From Methylomonas rapida (GTDB taxonomy: Bacteria; Pseudomonadota; Gammaproteobacteria; Methylococcales; Methylomonadaceae): 64,000 bases of DNA. Of the stretch, positions 53,406 through 63,390 are shown piece after piece. The notes beneath the pieces are model-generated. The model searched no databases. It had not been told where the DNA came from and was given only the letters and a program-made list of their open reading frames with translations. Numbering within the stretch: position 1 is the first letter of the stretch; the number at the start of each line of letters is the position of its first letter. The position numbers were made by a program, and so were the translations under genes. The DNA lies in contig NZ_CP113517.1 in NCBI RefSeq assembly GCF_024360925.2, forward strand, positions 2,294,001 to 2,358,000, written 5' to 3'.

Positions 53406-54590
53406 ATGGAAGAATTTCATCGCATCAGTCGTCTCCCGCCGTATGTCTTTAATATCGTCAATGAGCTGAAAGCCAAGGCGCGAGCCGAGGGCGAGGATAT
53501 TATCGATTTGGGCATGGGCAATCCCGACCAGCCGACCCCGCCGCATATTTTGAACAAGATGATCGAAGTGGCGCAGCGTGGCGAAACCCATCGCTATTCG
53601 GTTTCCAAAGGCATACCCCGCCTGCGCAGGGCCATTTGCACCTGGTACAAGAACCGCTTCGACGTCGATCTGGATTACAACACCGAAGCCATCGTCACGA
53701 TTGGCTCTAAAGAAGGTTTGTCTCACTTGGCCTTGGCGACCCTTGGGCCGGGCGACGTGGTATTGGTGCCGAATCCGGCTTATCCTATCCACCCTTATGG
53801 CGTCGTGATTGCCGGCGCCGATATTCGTCATGTGCCGTTGACGCCTGGGGTAGATTTCTTCGAAGAGTTGCGCAAGGGCATCGCCGAATGCTGGCCCAAG
53901 CCGAAGATGCTGATCCTGAATTTCCCCGGCAATCCGACGTGCCAGTGCGTCGAATTGGATTTCTTCGAAAAAGTGGTCGCGATCTGCAAGGAGCACAATA
54001 TCTGGATCGTGCACGACATCGCCTATGCCGACATCGTCTTCGACGGCTACGTGGCGCCGTCCATCCTGCAAGTACCGGGGGCCAAGGACATCGCAGTGGA
54101 ATTTTTCTCGATGTCGAAAAGTTACAACATGCCGGGCTGGCGGGTCGGCTTCATGTGCGGCAATCCGACTTTGGTCGCGGCTCTGACCCGCATCAAATCC
54201 TATATGGACTATGGCACCTTCACGCCGATCCAGGTCGCAGCGATTACCGCGCTGGAAGGGCCGCAGGATTGCGTCAAGGAAATCTGCGAAATGTACCGGG
54301 TACGCCGCGACGTGCTTTGTGATGGCCTGAATGGCATGGGCTGGCATGTGGAAAAACCCAAAGCCACGATGTTCGTGTGGGCGCCGATTCCGGATGCCTA
54401 TAAGGAAATGGGTTCCATCGAGTTTTCCAAAAAATTGATCATCGATGCCAAGGTGGCCGTGTCGCCGGGTATCGGTTTTGGGCAATATGGCGACGACCAT
54501 ATCCGCTTCAGCCTGATCGAAAACGAACACAGGACCCGTCAGGCCTTGCGCAGCATCCGTAATATGCTGAAGAAAGACAACGTTATATAA
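53406..54590 (+). CDS. alaC: Alanine-type aminotransferase (AlaC-like)
   Basis: 394 residues, class I PLP aminotransferase. Opening [20 protein letters not shown] is typical of AlaC; PLP-lysine lies in [15 protein letters not shown] near residue 240, and NPGNPT-like FPGNPTCQC near 178 replaces the usual NPxNPTG. It interconverts pyruvate and alanine with glutamate. Placed before hom and thrC with a 36-base gap, so it is likely part of the same amino acid operon. Confidence 0.9.
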   Translation: MEEFHRISRLPPYVFNIVNELKAKARAEGEDIIDLGMGNPDQPTPPHILNKMIEVAQRGETHRYSVSKGIPRLRRAICTWYKNRFDVDLDYNTEAIVTIGSKEGLSHLALATLGPGDVVLVPNPAYPIHPYGVVIAGADIRHVPLTPGVDFFEELRKGIAECWPKPKMLILNFPGNPTCQCVELDFFEKVVAICKEHNIWIVHDIAYADIVFDGYVAPSILQVPGAKDIAVEFFSMSKSYNMPGWRVGFMCGNPTLVAALTRIKSYMDYGTFTPIQVAAITALEGPQDCVKEICEMYRVRRDVLCDGLNGMGWHVEKPKATMFVWAPIPDAYKEMGSIEFSKKLIIDAKVAVSPGIGFGQYGDDHIRFSLIENEHRTRQALRSIRNMLKKDNVI

Positions 54591-54626
54591 TTACGAGTAT
54601 TTTGGGTTTAACGCTAGGAGTCGGGT

Positions 54627-55937
54627 TTGAAGCCAGTAAGAGTGGGTGTTTTGGGATTGGGGACCGTCGGCGGTGGTACCGTCAACGTATTGAAAAGGAA
54701 TGCCGAGGAAATTGCCCGCCGGGCCGGTCGGGAAATCGTGGTCAGCCGGGCTTCGGCGCGCAATCTCACCCAACGGCGCATCTGCGATACCCAAGGCATT
54801 GCCTTGACGGCAGACCCTTTCGAAATCGTCAATGATCCCGATATCGATGTCGTCGTCGAGTTGATCGGCGGCTATGATTTGGCCAAACAACTGGTGATGT
54901 CCGCGATCGCCAACGGCAAGCACGTGGTCACCGCCAACAAGGCCCTGATTGCGCTGCACGGCAACGAAATATTCGCCGAAGCCAGTAAAAAAGGCGTCAT
55001 GGTGATGTTCGAAGCCGCCGTCGCCGGTGGTATCCCCATCATCAAAGCCATCCGCGAAGGCTTGGCCGGTAACCGCATTCAATGGCTGGCCGGCATCATC
55101 AATGGCACCGGCAATTTCATCCTGACCGAAATGCGGGACAAGGGGCGCGATTTCGACGATGTCTTGAAGGAAGCGCAGGCTCTGGGTTATGCCGAAGCCG
55201 ATCCTACCTTCGACGTCGAAGGCATCGATGCAGGCCACAAACTGACCATTCTGGCCTCGATCGCTTTTGGCATTCCGCTGCAATTCGACAAGGTCTTCAC
55301 CGAAGGCATTACCAAGATCACCCGTCTGGATGTGGAATACGCAGAAGCCTTGGGTTACCGGATCAAGAATCTGGGCATCGCCCGCAAAACCGAACAAGGC
55401 ATAGAACTGCGCGTGCATCCGACCCTGATTCCGAAACGCCGCTTGATCGCCAATGTCGACGGCGTGATGAATGCCGTTCTGGTCTGCGGCGATGCGGTGG
55501 GGCCGACCTTGTACTATGGCGCCGGTGCGGGGGCCGAGCCGACTGCTTCGGCCGTGGTGGCCGACCTGGTGGATGTGGTGCGGGCGATGACCAGCGATCC
55601 GGAAAACCGTGTACCGCATCTGGCGTTTCAACCGGATGCCATCGTCGAGACCCCGGTGCTGTCCGCCGACAATATCCGGACCGCTTATTATTTACGATTG
55701 ATGGCGGACGACAAACCCGGTGTGCTTGCGGACGTGAGCCGCATTCTGGCGGCCCATCACATCAGTATCGAAGCCTTGATTCAGAAAGAGCCGCCGCAAG
55801 GCGAGACGTCGGTGCCTATCATCATGCTAACGCAGCAGACACAGGAAAAAGAAATGAACGCGGCGATTGCCGAAATCGAGGCGCTAACCACGGTCAATGG
55901 CAAAGTGGCTCGCATTCGCTTGGAAACCTTAGGATAA
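54627..55937 (+). CDS. hom: Homoserine dehydrogenase
   Basis: 436 residues, TTG start with CTAGGAG upstream. NAD(P)-binding GVLGLGTVGGGTV at the N terminus, catalytic region FEAAVAGGIPIIKAI near residue 130, GILNGTGNFIL-like GIINGTGNFIL near 158, and a C-terminal ACT domain (LMADDKPGVLADVSRILAAH) for threonine feedback. Converts aspartate semialdehyde to homoserine. Stop is three bases before thrC. Confidence 0.95.
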   Translation: MKPVRVGVLGLGTVGGGTVNVLKRNAEEIARRAGREIVVSRASARNLTQRRICDTQGIALTADPFEIVNDPDIDVVVELIGGYDLAKQLVMSAIANGKHVVTANKALIALHGNEIFAEASKKGVMVMFEAAVAGGIPIIKAIREGLAGNRIQWLAGIINGTGNFILTEMRDKGRDFDDVLKEAQALGYAEADPTFDVEGIDAGHKLTILASIAFGIPLQFDKVFTEGITKITRLDVEYAEALGYRIKNLGIARKTEQGIELRVHPTLIPKRRLIANVDGVMNAVLVCGDAVGPTLYYGAGAGAEPTASAVVADLVDVVRAMTSDPENRVPHLAFQPDAIVETPVLSADNIRTAYYLRLMADDKPGVLADVSRILAAHHISIEALIQKEPPQGETSVPIIMLTQQTQEKEMNAAIAEIEALTTVNGKVARIRLETLG

Positions 55938-55940
55938 AGC

Positions 55941-57035
55941 ATGGCAACAGAAAAACGTTATACAGGACTCATCGAACACTACCGCGACCGCTTGCCGGTT
56001 GCGGCCGATACCCGCGTGATCAGTTTGGGTGAGGGCAACACCCCATTGATTCAATTGCAAAACATTCCGCGCCTGATCGGCAAGGATGTCGATATCTACG
56101 TCAAATTCGAAGGCCTGAACCCGACTGGCTCCTTCAAGGACCGCGGCATGACCATGGCCGTGACCAAAGCGGTGGAAGAGGGCAGTCAGGCCATTATTTG
56201 CGCCTCGACCGGCAATACTTCGGCATCCGCGGCGGCCTATGCGGTTCGCGCCGGCATTCGCGCCTTCGTGCTGATTCCAGAAGGCAAGATCGCCCTGGGC
56301 AAGTTGGCGCAAACTTTGATGTACGGCGCCAAGATCATTCAGATTCGCGGCAACTTCGATGATGGCATGTCCATCGTCAAACAGATTGCCGATCATGCGC
56401 CGGTGACCATCGTCAACTCCATCAATCCTTACCGGCTGGAAGGACAAAAAACCGCCGCGTTCGAAATCGTAGACGAACTGGGCGATGCGCCGGATTTCCA
56501 TTGTCTACCCGTCGGCAACGCCGGTAATATCACGGCTTACTGGAAAGGTTACAAGGAATATTCGACCGATAGCGCGACTCACAAGGCGATCACGAAAAAA
56601 CGTCCGGTCATGTGCGGTTATCAGGCCGCCGGTGCCGCGCCATTCATTGCCGGCCACCCGATAGAACATCCGGAAACGCTAGCCACGGCGATACGCATCG
56701 GTAATCCACAATCCTGGGACGGCGCCTGGACCGCGCAAAAGCAATCCGGCGGCTGGTTTGCGTCGTTCAGTGACGAACAAATCCTGGCGGCGCAAAAAAT
56801 GCTTTCGCAATACGAAGGCATTTTCTGCGAACCGGCTTCGGCCACTTCTCTGGCCGGCGCGCTACACGACATCGGCAATGGCAATATTCCAGAAGGCAGC
56901 AAGATCGTCTGTACCTTGACCGGCAACGGCATCAAGGACCCGGATACCGCGATCATGCAATGCAAGGACGCGCCGACCGTCACGGTTGACGCGACGATGG
57001 ACGCGGTGAAAAAAGCCATCCTGGATTCGATGTAA
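55941..57035 (+). CDS. thrC: Threonine synthase
   Basis: 364 residues, the short class of threonine synthase. PLP-lysine in NPTGSFKDRGM near residue 59, GNTSASAAAYA near 92, and a PLP-phosphate loop LPVGNAGNIT near 192. Converts phosphohomoserine to threonine. Co-transcribed with hom; a strong terminator follows. Confidence 0.95.
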   Translation: MATEKRYTGLIEHYRDRLPVAADTRVISLGEGNTPLIQLQNIPRLIGKDVDIYVKFEGLNPTGSFKDRGMTMAVTKAVEEGSQAIICASTGNTSASAAAYAVRAGIRAFVLIPEGKIALGKLAQTLMYGAKIIQIRGNFDDGMSIVKQIADHAPVTIVNSINPYRLEGQKTAAFEIVDELGDAPDFHCLPVGNAGNITAYWKGYKEYSTDSATHKAITKKRPVMCGYQAAGAAPFIAGHPIEHPETLATAIRIGNPQSWDGAWTAQKQSGGWFASFSDEQILAAQKMLSQYEGIFCEPASATSLAGALHDIGNGNIPEGSKIVCTLTGNGIKDPDTAIMQCKDAPTVTVDATMDAVKKAILDSM

Positions 57036-57052
57036 TCGTTGCACTCGCAACA

Positions 57053-57078
57053 AAGCCGGCGTTTGCCGGCTTTTTTAT
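57053..57078 (+). terminator. Strong terminator after thrC
   Basis: AAGCCGGC and GCCGGCTT around GTTT followed by a run of Ts. Textbook Rho-independent stop. Confidence 0.9.
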
Positions 57079-57085
57079 TTGATAT

Positions 57086-58831
57086 ATGTATTTACAAGGC
57101 GTCAAAAGAATCATTGCTCCGCGGCCGCATCAAGGTGAACCGGCCAATTTGACGGGTCTCGACCCGGTATTGCAACGAATTTTCAGTAGTCGAGGCATTC
57201 AAACCGTCGAAGAACTGGATCGCAGTCTGGCGAAACTGCCTTCGCCCTGGTTGTTGAGCGGCATGCAAACGATGGTGGAGCATCTCATCGCCGTCATTAA
57301 AGAGCAGCAAGCCTTGACGGTCGTAGCCGACTTCGATGCCGATGGCGCGACCAGTTGCGCGCTGGCCATCAAGGGCCTGGCCTTGTTTGGCGTCAAACGT
57401 TTGAATTTCGTGGTACCCAATCGTTTCGAATACGGCTATGGCTTGACGCCGGAAATCGTCGAATTGGTCAAACGGCAACAGCCGGACGTGGTCCTGACCG
57501 TCGACAACGGCATCTCCAGCTTGGCCGGGGTACAGGCCGCCAAGGCCGCCGGCATCAAGGTGCTGATTACCGATCATCATTTGCCGGGACATGAGATGCC
57601 CGCGGCCGACGCTATCGTCAATCCCAATCTACCCGAAGACAAATTCCCCAGTCGCAATATTGCCGGGGTCGGCGTGATGTTTTACGTGCTGATGGCCTTG
57701 CGCATCCGACTGCGCGAATTGCACTGGTTTGAAGACAAGCGAATGGCCGAACCCAACCTGGCGCAATTGCTGGACTATGTCGCCCTGGGTACCGTGGCGG
57801 ACGTGGTGGCCTTGGACCAGGTCAACCGTGTTTTGGTGCATCAGGGGTTGTTGCGGATTCGCTCCGGGCAGTGTCAATGCGGCATCAAGGCCCTGGTGGA
57901 AGTATCCGGCCGGCGATTGGCCAACATTCACGCCGCCGATCTCGGTTTTTCCATTGCGCCGCGCCTCAATGCCGCCGGGCGCATGGATGACATGTCGCTG
58001 GGCATTCAATGCCTGCTGACCGACGATGCCGGCTTGGCAAAGGACATTGCAGAGCAACTCGATGTCTTGAATCAGGACAGAAAGGAAATCGAAGGTCAAA
58101 TGAAGAACGAGGCCATGGCGTTGTTGGCCGAGATGCGGGCGTTGGATGAAAAACATGTCCCAGCGGGCGTCTGCTTGTATGATGCCAATTGGCACCAGGG
58201 CGTGATCGGTATCTTGGCTTCACGGATCAAGGATAGGGTGCATCGACCGGTGATCGCATTCGCGCCGGCGGATAACGGCGAACTCAAAGGCTCCGCGCGC
58301 TCGATAGCCGGGGTACACATCCGCGATGTGCTGAGCGACATTGCCGCGACGCATCCCCAAATATTGAGCAAATTCGGCGGACACGCGATGGCCGCTGGCC
58401 TGAGTATTAAGCTGCACGATTATCCCCATTTTGCCTTGCTGTTTGCGGATATTGTCGCCAACAAACTGCATCAGGCCGATCTCCAACAAAAAGCCTGGAG
58501 CGACGGGCAACTCGATCCCGAACATTTGACGCTGGCCTTTGCCGAACAATTGCAGCAAGTCGCCATTTGGGGGCAGGCATTTCCGGAACCGGCGTTCGAC
58601 GGCATTTTCGACGTGTATCAATGCCGCATCGTCGGCAAGCAGCATCTGAAATTCGTGTTGAAATTGCCGTTCAGCAATGTATTGATCGACGCCATCGCTT
58701 TCTTTGCGGATAAACCGGAAAGTTGGTTGGGTTGCCGCAAGGTCAACGCGGTGTATAAACTGGATATCAATGAATATCGCGGCCAGCGTAGTTTGCAGCT
58801 GCAATTGCAGTACTTGGAAAAAATGGAGTGA
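57086..58831 (+). CDS. recJ: Single-stranded-DNA exonuclease RecJ
   Basis: 581 residues, normal length. DHH phosphoesterase motifs: VVADFDADGATSCA near residue 77, DNGISS near 138, LITDHHLPGHEM near 158; then the DHHA1 domain with GGHAMAAGLS near 430 and the OB-fold region at the C terminus. Degrades single-stranded DNA 5' to 3' in recombination and mismatch repair. It starts eight bases after the terminator T-run. Confidence 0.95.
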   Translation: MYLQGVKRIIAPRPHQGEPANLTGLDPVLQRIFSSRGIQTVEELDRSLAKLPSPWLLSGMQTMVEHLIAVIKEQQALTVVADFDADGATSCALAIKGLALFGVKRLNFVVPNRFEYGYGLTPEIVELVKRQQPDVVLTVDNGISSLAGVQAAKAAGIKVLITDHHLPGHEMPAADAIVNPNLPEDKFPSRNIAGVGVMFYVLMALRIRLRELHWFEDKRMAEPNLAQLLDYVALGTVADVVALDQVNRVLVHQGLLRIRSGQCQCGIKALVEVSGRRLANIHAADLGFSIAPRLNAAGRMDDMSLGIQCLLTDDAGLAKDIAEQLDVLNQDRKEIEGQMKNEAMALLAEMRALDEKHVPAGVCLYDANWHQGVIGILASRIKDRVHRPVIAFAPADNGELKGSARSIAGVHIRDVLSDIAATHPQILSKFGGHAMAAGLSIKLHDYPHFALLFADIVANKLHQADLQQKAWSDGQLDPEHLTLAFAEQLQQVAIWGQAFPEPAFDGIFDVYQCRIVGKQHLKFVLKLPFSNVLIDAIAFFADKPESWLGCRKVNAVYKLDINEYRGQRSLQLQLQYLEKME

Positions 58832-58838
58832 TCCCATT

Positions 58839-60359
58839 ATGTTGGACAAGACCTTGGCTTGGATCGATCGCCACTTATTGTGGCTGTTATCAGCGGTACT
58901 GGTATTACGTGCTGGTTTCTTGTTTGGCAACGGACTGGATCTGATTGGCGACGAAAGTTATTACTGGGATTGGTCGCGGCAACCGGACTGGTGTTATTAC
59001 AGCAAGCCACCGATGGTGGCCTGGCTGATCGGCGCATTTACCTGGTTATTGGGTGACTATACGGCCGTCGTGCGCTTGCCGACTTTGCTACTCGGCACGG
59101 TTTTCCTGGCTTATTTCCATGCCACGGCAAAAGCATTCTACGGGCCTAGGGCTGCGGCCATGGCTTTGCTGCTGATTTTGGCGACACCTATCAACGTGCT
59201 GGCCAATTTTTTGATGACCATCGATCCGCCGTTGTACTGTTTCTGGGTCATGGCGCTTTTTTACCTGCGCAAGGCCTTGTTCGATCACGACGCCAAAGCC
59301 TGGCTGTGGGCCGGATGCGCCAGCGCCGCGGCCTTGCTCAGCAAGCAAGTCGCCATAGCTTTGCCGGTGATATTGTTGCTGTTTTTGCTGATATCCTCAC
59401 CGCACCGAAAGTATTTGAAGCGCGAATACTGGCTGTATGTGTTGCCGATGTTGCTAGCCGCAGTGCCGATATTGCTGTGGAATCAGCAACATGATTGGGT
59501 GATGTTTGGCCATAGTAAGTCTCACTTTGGTGATCACGAAGCAACTAGTTGGCTGAAACATTTACAGCACGCGCTAGATTTTCTGCTCTATCAGTTGTTG
59601 CTGTTATCGCCACTGATATTTTTGCTGCTGCTGTTTACCAGTTTGCAGGGCATATTGGGCTTCAACAAGCTGTCTTCAGAACAACAATTCCTCTGGCTAA
59701 TGGGGCCATTAATGCTGTTGGGAGTATTGTTGCTCAGTGTACTGCAAAAAGTACAAGGCAACTGGCCGATGCCTTTTTATATCAGTGCCTTAATCTTGTT
59801 CGCCGGCACATGGGCGGCGGGCGCCTGGCAAAAGACCGTCAAATTTGCGCTGGCATTGGGTTATCTCATGGTGATGATGACCTATGTATTACCTTTACTA
59901 CTGCAGATTCTGCATTTAAAAGACAGCGAATTCGATCCTACCAAGCGTTTTAAAAGTTGGCAGGAACTGGCACTGAATCTGCATTTTGAGCGCTTGATCG
60001 CTCAAGCCAGTCTGGACGACACCTTCGTCGTCGCATTGGGGCATCGCTATCTGGCCAGTCAATTGGCGTTTTATTTGCCCGACCATCCAAAGGTCTATCG
60101 CTTCGAAGAATCGGGGCAGGTCATCAGCCAATATGAGGTATGGCCGGGGCCGCGGGATTTCGTCGGCAAGAATGCCTTCATCGTCGGCGAAGGCCGGCAA
60201 GCGAAGGTGCCGGAAGCCCTGAAAAACGCTTTCATGCGCCTGACTTTTTTTGCTGAGGTTGTCAATCCAAACAAGCCGGATGCGCCATATTCTATCTATC
60301 TGGCCGAGAATCTGCTGAGTTGGCCGGCTACTACCAAACAAGATGTCATAAAGGACTGA
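58839..60359 (+). CDS. GT39-family membrane glycosyltransferase (ArnT/PMT-like)
   Basis: 506 residues from ATG 58839, directly after recJ. Eleven or so membrane helices; the first periplasmic loop holds DESYYWDWSRQPDWCYYSKPP, the acidic and aromatic signature of ArnT/PMT transferases using polyprenyl-phosphate sugars. It may modify lipid A or another envelope glycan. The gene for a lipid phosphatase follows by one base, supporting an envelope role. The longer frame from 58704 overlaps recJ and is not used. Confidence 0.85.
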   Translation: MLDKTLAWIDRHLLWLLSAVLVLRAGFLFGNGLDLIGDESYYWDWSRQPDWCYYSKPPMVAWLIGAFTWLLGDYTAVVRLPTLLLGTVFLAYFHATAKAFYGPRAAAMALLLILATPINVLANFLMTIDPPLYCFWVMALFYLRKALFDHDAKAWLWAGCASAAALLSKQVAIALPVILLLFLLISSPHRKYLKREYWLYVLPMLLAAVPILLWNQQHDWVMFGHSKSHFGDHEATSWLKHLQHALDFLLYQLLLLSPLIFLLLLFTSLQGILGFNKLSSEQQFLWLMGPLMLLGVLLLSVLQKVQGNWPMPFYISALILFAGTWAAGAWQKTVKFALALGYLMVMMTYVLPLLLQILHLKDSEFDPTKRFKSWQELALNLHFERLIAQASLDDTFVVALGHRYLASQLAFYLPDHPKVYRFEESGQVISQYEVWPGPRDFVGKNAFIVGEGRQAKVPEALKNAFMRLTFFAEVVNPNKPDAPYSIYLAENLLSWPATTKQDVIKD

Positions 60360-60360
60360 T

Positions 60361-61065
60361 ATGCCGAATCGATCAATAAAGCGCGCCAAGCGAGAATTGT
60401 TGGTGTTGGTTTTTCTTGCGCTATCGACCACCTTGTTATTCTGGCTGACGGACCTGGATTCTCAATTGGCCGCGTTGTTCTATCACCCCGGCCACTCCCT
60501 CGCCGAATGGCCCTACCAATACTGGCCGCCCTTCAAGCTACTCTACGATTATGCGTTTCCGTTCACCGTCATCGGCGGTTTGACGGCATTGGTGATTTAC
60601 ATCGTTGGGCATTTTCATGCCCGCACGCGCAAATTCCGCCGCCGGGCCTTGTATATCTTGCTGGTGATCGCGTTAGGTCCGGGCGTATTGGTCAATCTGG
60701 TCGTCAAGGATCATTGGGGGCGGCCACGCCCGTTGCATACTCAGACTTTTGGCGGGCAATATGCTTATGTCCCGCCAGTGAAAGTTGGTCATACGCCAGA
60801 TAAATCTTTCGTTTGCGGCCACTGTTCGGTCGGCTATGCCTTTTTTGCGCTGTATTTTTTATCGCAAAACCACAAAACGTTTTATTTGATTCTGACCCTC
60901 GCGCTGGCCTGGATCATGGGCTTCACCCGGATGACATCGGGTTCGCATTTTTTATCGGACATTTTGTGGTCCGGCTATTTGGTGTTTCTGGTGGCTTTTT
61001 CCTTATATTACGGCTGGTTTATCCGGGTAATGCCGGGACAGCCCAGGCCGGACCATAACGCATGA
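60361..61065 (+). CDS. PAP2-family phosphatase (LpxE-like)
   Basis: 234 residues, six membrane helices. Phosphatase motif 1 KDHWGRPRP (K-x6-RP) near residue 119; motif 2 is [10 protein letters not shown], with Cys in place of the usual Ser before GH; motif 3 is [12 protein letters not shown] near 187. It would remove phosphate from a lipid such as lipid A, undecaprenyl pyrophosphate or phosphatidylglycerophosphate. Overlaps the next gene by 4 bases. Confidence 0.87.
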   Translation: MPNRSIKRAKRELLVLVFLALSTTLLFWLTDLDSQLAALFYHPGHSLAEWPYQYWPPFKLLYDYAFPFTVIGGLTALVIYIVGHFHARTRKFRRRALYILLVIALGPGVLVNLVVKDHWGRPRPLHTQTFGGQYAYVPPVKVGHTPDKSFVCGHCSVGYAFFALYFLSQNHKTFYLILTLALAWIMGFTRMTSGSHFLSDILWSGYLVFLVAFSLYYGWFIRVMPGQPRPDHNA

Positions 61066-61517
61066 AACCGACTATCTGGGTGGATGCCGATGCCTGTCCC
61101 AACCTGATCAAAACCGTGCTATTCCGGGCGGCGCAAAAAAGGCAATTGAATCTGCGTCTGGTCGCCAATCAATTCATGGCGGTACCGCCGTCAAAATACA
61201 TCGCGGCGATACGGGTTGGCGGCGGTTTTGATGTTGTCGATGACTATATCGTTCAGCATGCGCAGGCAGGCGATTTGGTCATTACGGCCGATATTCCGCT
61301 GGCCGCCGAAATCATCAGGCTACAGGGTTTTGCGCTGAATCCGCGTGGCGAAGTTTACAGTCAAGACAATATCGGCGAGAAGTTGGCGATGCGCAATTTC
61401 ATGGCGGACATGCGTGATTGCGGCTTGCTGTCGGGCGGAGCCGCGGCAATGAGCGCCAAGGATGTGCAGAATTTTGCCAACGCCCTGGATCGCTTTCTGG
61501 CCCATCGTGCATCATAA
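61062..61517 (+). CDS. YaiI/YqxD-family protein (DUF188)
   Basis: 151 residues, full length. [22 protein letters not shown] at the start and [15 protein letters not shown] near 68 are the family's acidic PIN-like motifs. The family is widespread but its role is not established. Overlaps the PAP2 gene by 4 bases. Confidence 0.92.
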   Translation: MKPTIWVDADACPNLIKTVLFRAAQKRQLNLRLVANQFMAVPPSKYIAAIRVGGGFDVVDDYIVQHAQAGDLVITADIPLAAEIIRLQGFALNPRGEVYSQDNIGEKLAMRNFMADMRDCGLLSGGAAAMSAKDVQNFANALDRFLAHRAS

Positions 61518-61544
61518 CGGGCTGGGTTTTGCCGGCGAGCTTGT

Positions 61545-61550
61545 TATAAT
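61545..61550 (+). promoter_or_regulatory. Likely -10 box of dapA
   Basis: A perfect TATAAT 39 bases before the dapA start, in an otherwise short gap. No clear -35 box at 16-18 bases upstream. Confidence 0.45.
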
Positions 61551-61588
61551 AGTCGCTGTTTTTCCTAAAATTCTGACGAGAGATTTGC

Positions 61589-62464
61589 ATGATTCAAGGT
61601 AGTATCGTTGCTTTGGTAACCCCGATGACGGAAGACGGCGCAGTCGACGACACCAGTCTGAAAAAACTGGTCGAGTTTCATGTCGAGCAGGGCACCGATG
61701 CACTGGTCGCGGTGGGTACTACCGGCGAATCGGCGACACTCGATGAAGACGAACATTGCCATGTGATCAAAGCGGTTGTCGAGTATGCGGCAGGACGCAT
61801 TCCCGTGATTGCAGGCACCGGCGCCAATTGCACCCGCGAAGCGATTCAGCTGACCGAAAGAGCGAAACAGGCCGGCGCGGACGCCTGCTTGCTGGTCACG
61901 CCGTATTACAATAAACCGACGCAAGAAGGCTTGTATCTGCATTACAAAACCATCGCGGAAGCCGTCGACATTCCGCAAATTTTGTATAACGTACCCGGAC
62001 GCACGGCTTGCGACATGCTGCCGGAAACCATTGGCCGCCTGGCGAAAATCCCCAACATCGTCGGGGTCAAGGAAGCCACCGGCAAACTGGAGCGCGTCAA
62101 GCAGATCCGCGAATTATGCGGCGACGACTTTGCGTTATATACCGGCGACGATGCCACCAGCATGGAATTTTGCCTGCTGGGCGGCAACGGCAGCATTACC
62201 GTTACCGGCAACGTTGCGCCAAAACTGGTACACGAAATGCTGTCCGCCGCGATGCAAGGGGATCGTGAAACCGCGGCCGCGATAGATGCCAAATTGCAAG
62301 GACTGCATAACGGCTTGTTCATTCAGTCCAACCCGATTCCGGTCAAATGGGCGGTCGCGGAAATGGGGTTGATGGGCAGGGGTATCCGCTTGCCGCTAAC
62401 CTGGTTAACCGAGGATTGTGTGCCAACAGTGCGCGCCGCGATGCAACAGGCCGGCGTATTATAA
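61589..62464 (+). CDS. dapA: 4-Hydroxy-tetrahydrodipicolinate synthase
   Basis: 291 residues, TIM barrel. GTTGESATL near residue 43, [10 protein letters not shown] near 106 (catalytic Tyr), NVPGRTACD near 134, and the Schiff-base lysine in [12 protein letters not shown] near 161. Condenses pyruvate with aspartate semialdehyde, first step to lysine and diaminopimelate. GACGAGAG upstream of the ATG. Confidence 0.97.
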   Translation: MIQGSIVALVTPMTEDGAVDDTSLKKLVEFHVEQGTDALVAVGTTGESATLDEDEHCHVIKAVVEYAAGRIPVIAGTGANCTREAIQLTERAKQAGADACLLVTPYYNKPTQEGLYLHYKTIAEAVDIPQILYNVPGRTACDMLPETIGRLAKIPNIVGVKEATGKLERVKQIRELCGDDFALYTGDDATSMEFCLLGGNGSITVTGNVAPKLVHEMLSAAMQGDRETAAAIDAKLQGLHNGLFIQSNPIPVKWAVAEMGLMGRGIRLPLTWLTEDCVPTVRAAMQQAGVL

Positions 62465-62466
62465 AC

Positions 62467-63243
62467 ATGCATAATCCACGCATCCTGCGCTCATTCGCCG
62501 GTGCGGTGCTGCTATTGGGATTGTCGGCCTGTAGCACCATCAAAAGTTGGTTCCCGGACAAAGAGAGGGACTATCAATTCACCTCGGAGATTCCCGAGCT
62601 GATCGTACCGGATGACCTGAAAAACAAAGGTTTGGCCAGTTTGGCCGCCCCGTCGCCTCGGGCCAGCGACACGGCGTCGGAAGCCGCGTCAAGCGCAGCC
62701 GATGACAGTGTAGCCGAACAACAGACGGAAACCGGTTCAGCGGATCACACGACTCAGCAGGCCGGCACAGCAGATGAGCATGCCGAAGGGGTTGCGCCTG
62801 TCGCCAGCGGTGCCAGCAGTCTTCAAGTCGATCAACCCAAAACCCAGGCCACTCGGATGGTGGGACGTGCGCTGAGTCGGCAAAAAATGGAAATCGTCGA
62901 ACGTAACATCGACAAGGGTTATTTCTATGTCAAATTCGACCCCCATGCCATAGAAGTCAAAGACGACAGTATCTGGGACGAATTCACCTTCATGTTTGGC
63001 GACGACCCCAGCCAGGAACAGGAATACCGCATCACCGTCCGGCAGATCAGCGAACAAATGAGTGAAGTCACCATTCAAGACAGTGATGGTAAAACCCTTT
63101 CCAATGAAGTGGCCAATGCATTGCTCAAATTGATCACCGACGGCATCAATCAGTCTGTCGCTTCGCCCGCTGAAGATATGACCGAAGAACCATCGGAGCA
63201 GAATGCACCCGAAGAGGCAGCGCCCGAACCCTCTCCGCAATGA
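62467..63243 (+). CDS. bamC: Outer membrane assembly lipoprotein BamC-like
   Basis: 258 residues from ATG 62467, two bases after dapA. Lipoprotein signal with lipobox LSAC (LLLGLSACSTI), then the BamC start region KERDYQFTSEIPELIVPDDL. An acidic low-complexity linker (residues 60-120) precedes one helix-grip domain (RALSRQKMEIVERNIDKGYF). E. coli BamC is about 344 residues with two such domains, so this is a shorter form. Part of the BAM complex that folds outer membrane proteins. The dapA-bamC order is conserved. Confidence 0.87.
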   Translation: MHNPRILRSFAGAVLLLGLSACSTIKSWFPDKERDYQFTSEIPELIVPDDLKNKGLASLAAPSPRASDTASEAASSAADDSVAEQQTETGSADHTTQQAGTADEHAEGVAPVASGASSLQVDQPKTQATRMVGRALSRQKMEIVERNIDKGYFYVKFDPHAIEVKDDSIWDEFTFMFGDDPSQEQEYRITVRQISEQMSEVTIQDSDGKTLSNEVANALLKLITDGINQSVASPAEDMTEEPSEQNAPEEAAPEPSPQ

Positions 63244-63265
63244 AGGGTTTCGTAACAATCAAAAC

Positions 63266-63297
63266 AGTCCCTCGCCCGCGAGGAGTAGGGACTTTTA
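63266..63297 (+). terminator. Terminator after bamC
   Basis: AGTCCCT and AGGGACT stem with an inner CTCGC/GCGAG hairpin, followed by TTTT. Confidence 0.6.
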
Positions 63298-63390
63298 CGA
63301 TAACCTCCAATGAGAGGATTTCGGCCGGACTTACCGCCTGATTTCCGATATACCCTTACATAATTCGCTTTAACACTTTTTAAAATCATC

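Noticed and set aside
53403..54530. 375-codon frame antisense to the aminotransferase gene
   Set aside because: Mirror of a conserved enzyme gene with no start signal of its own and a His/Arg/Asp-rich shadow composition.
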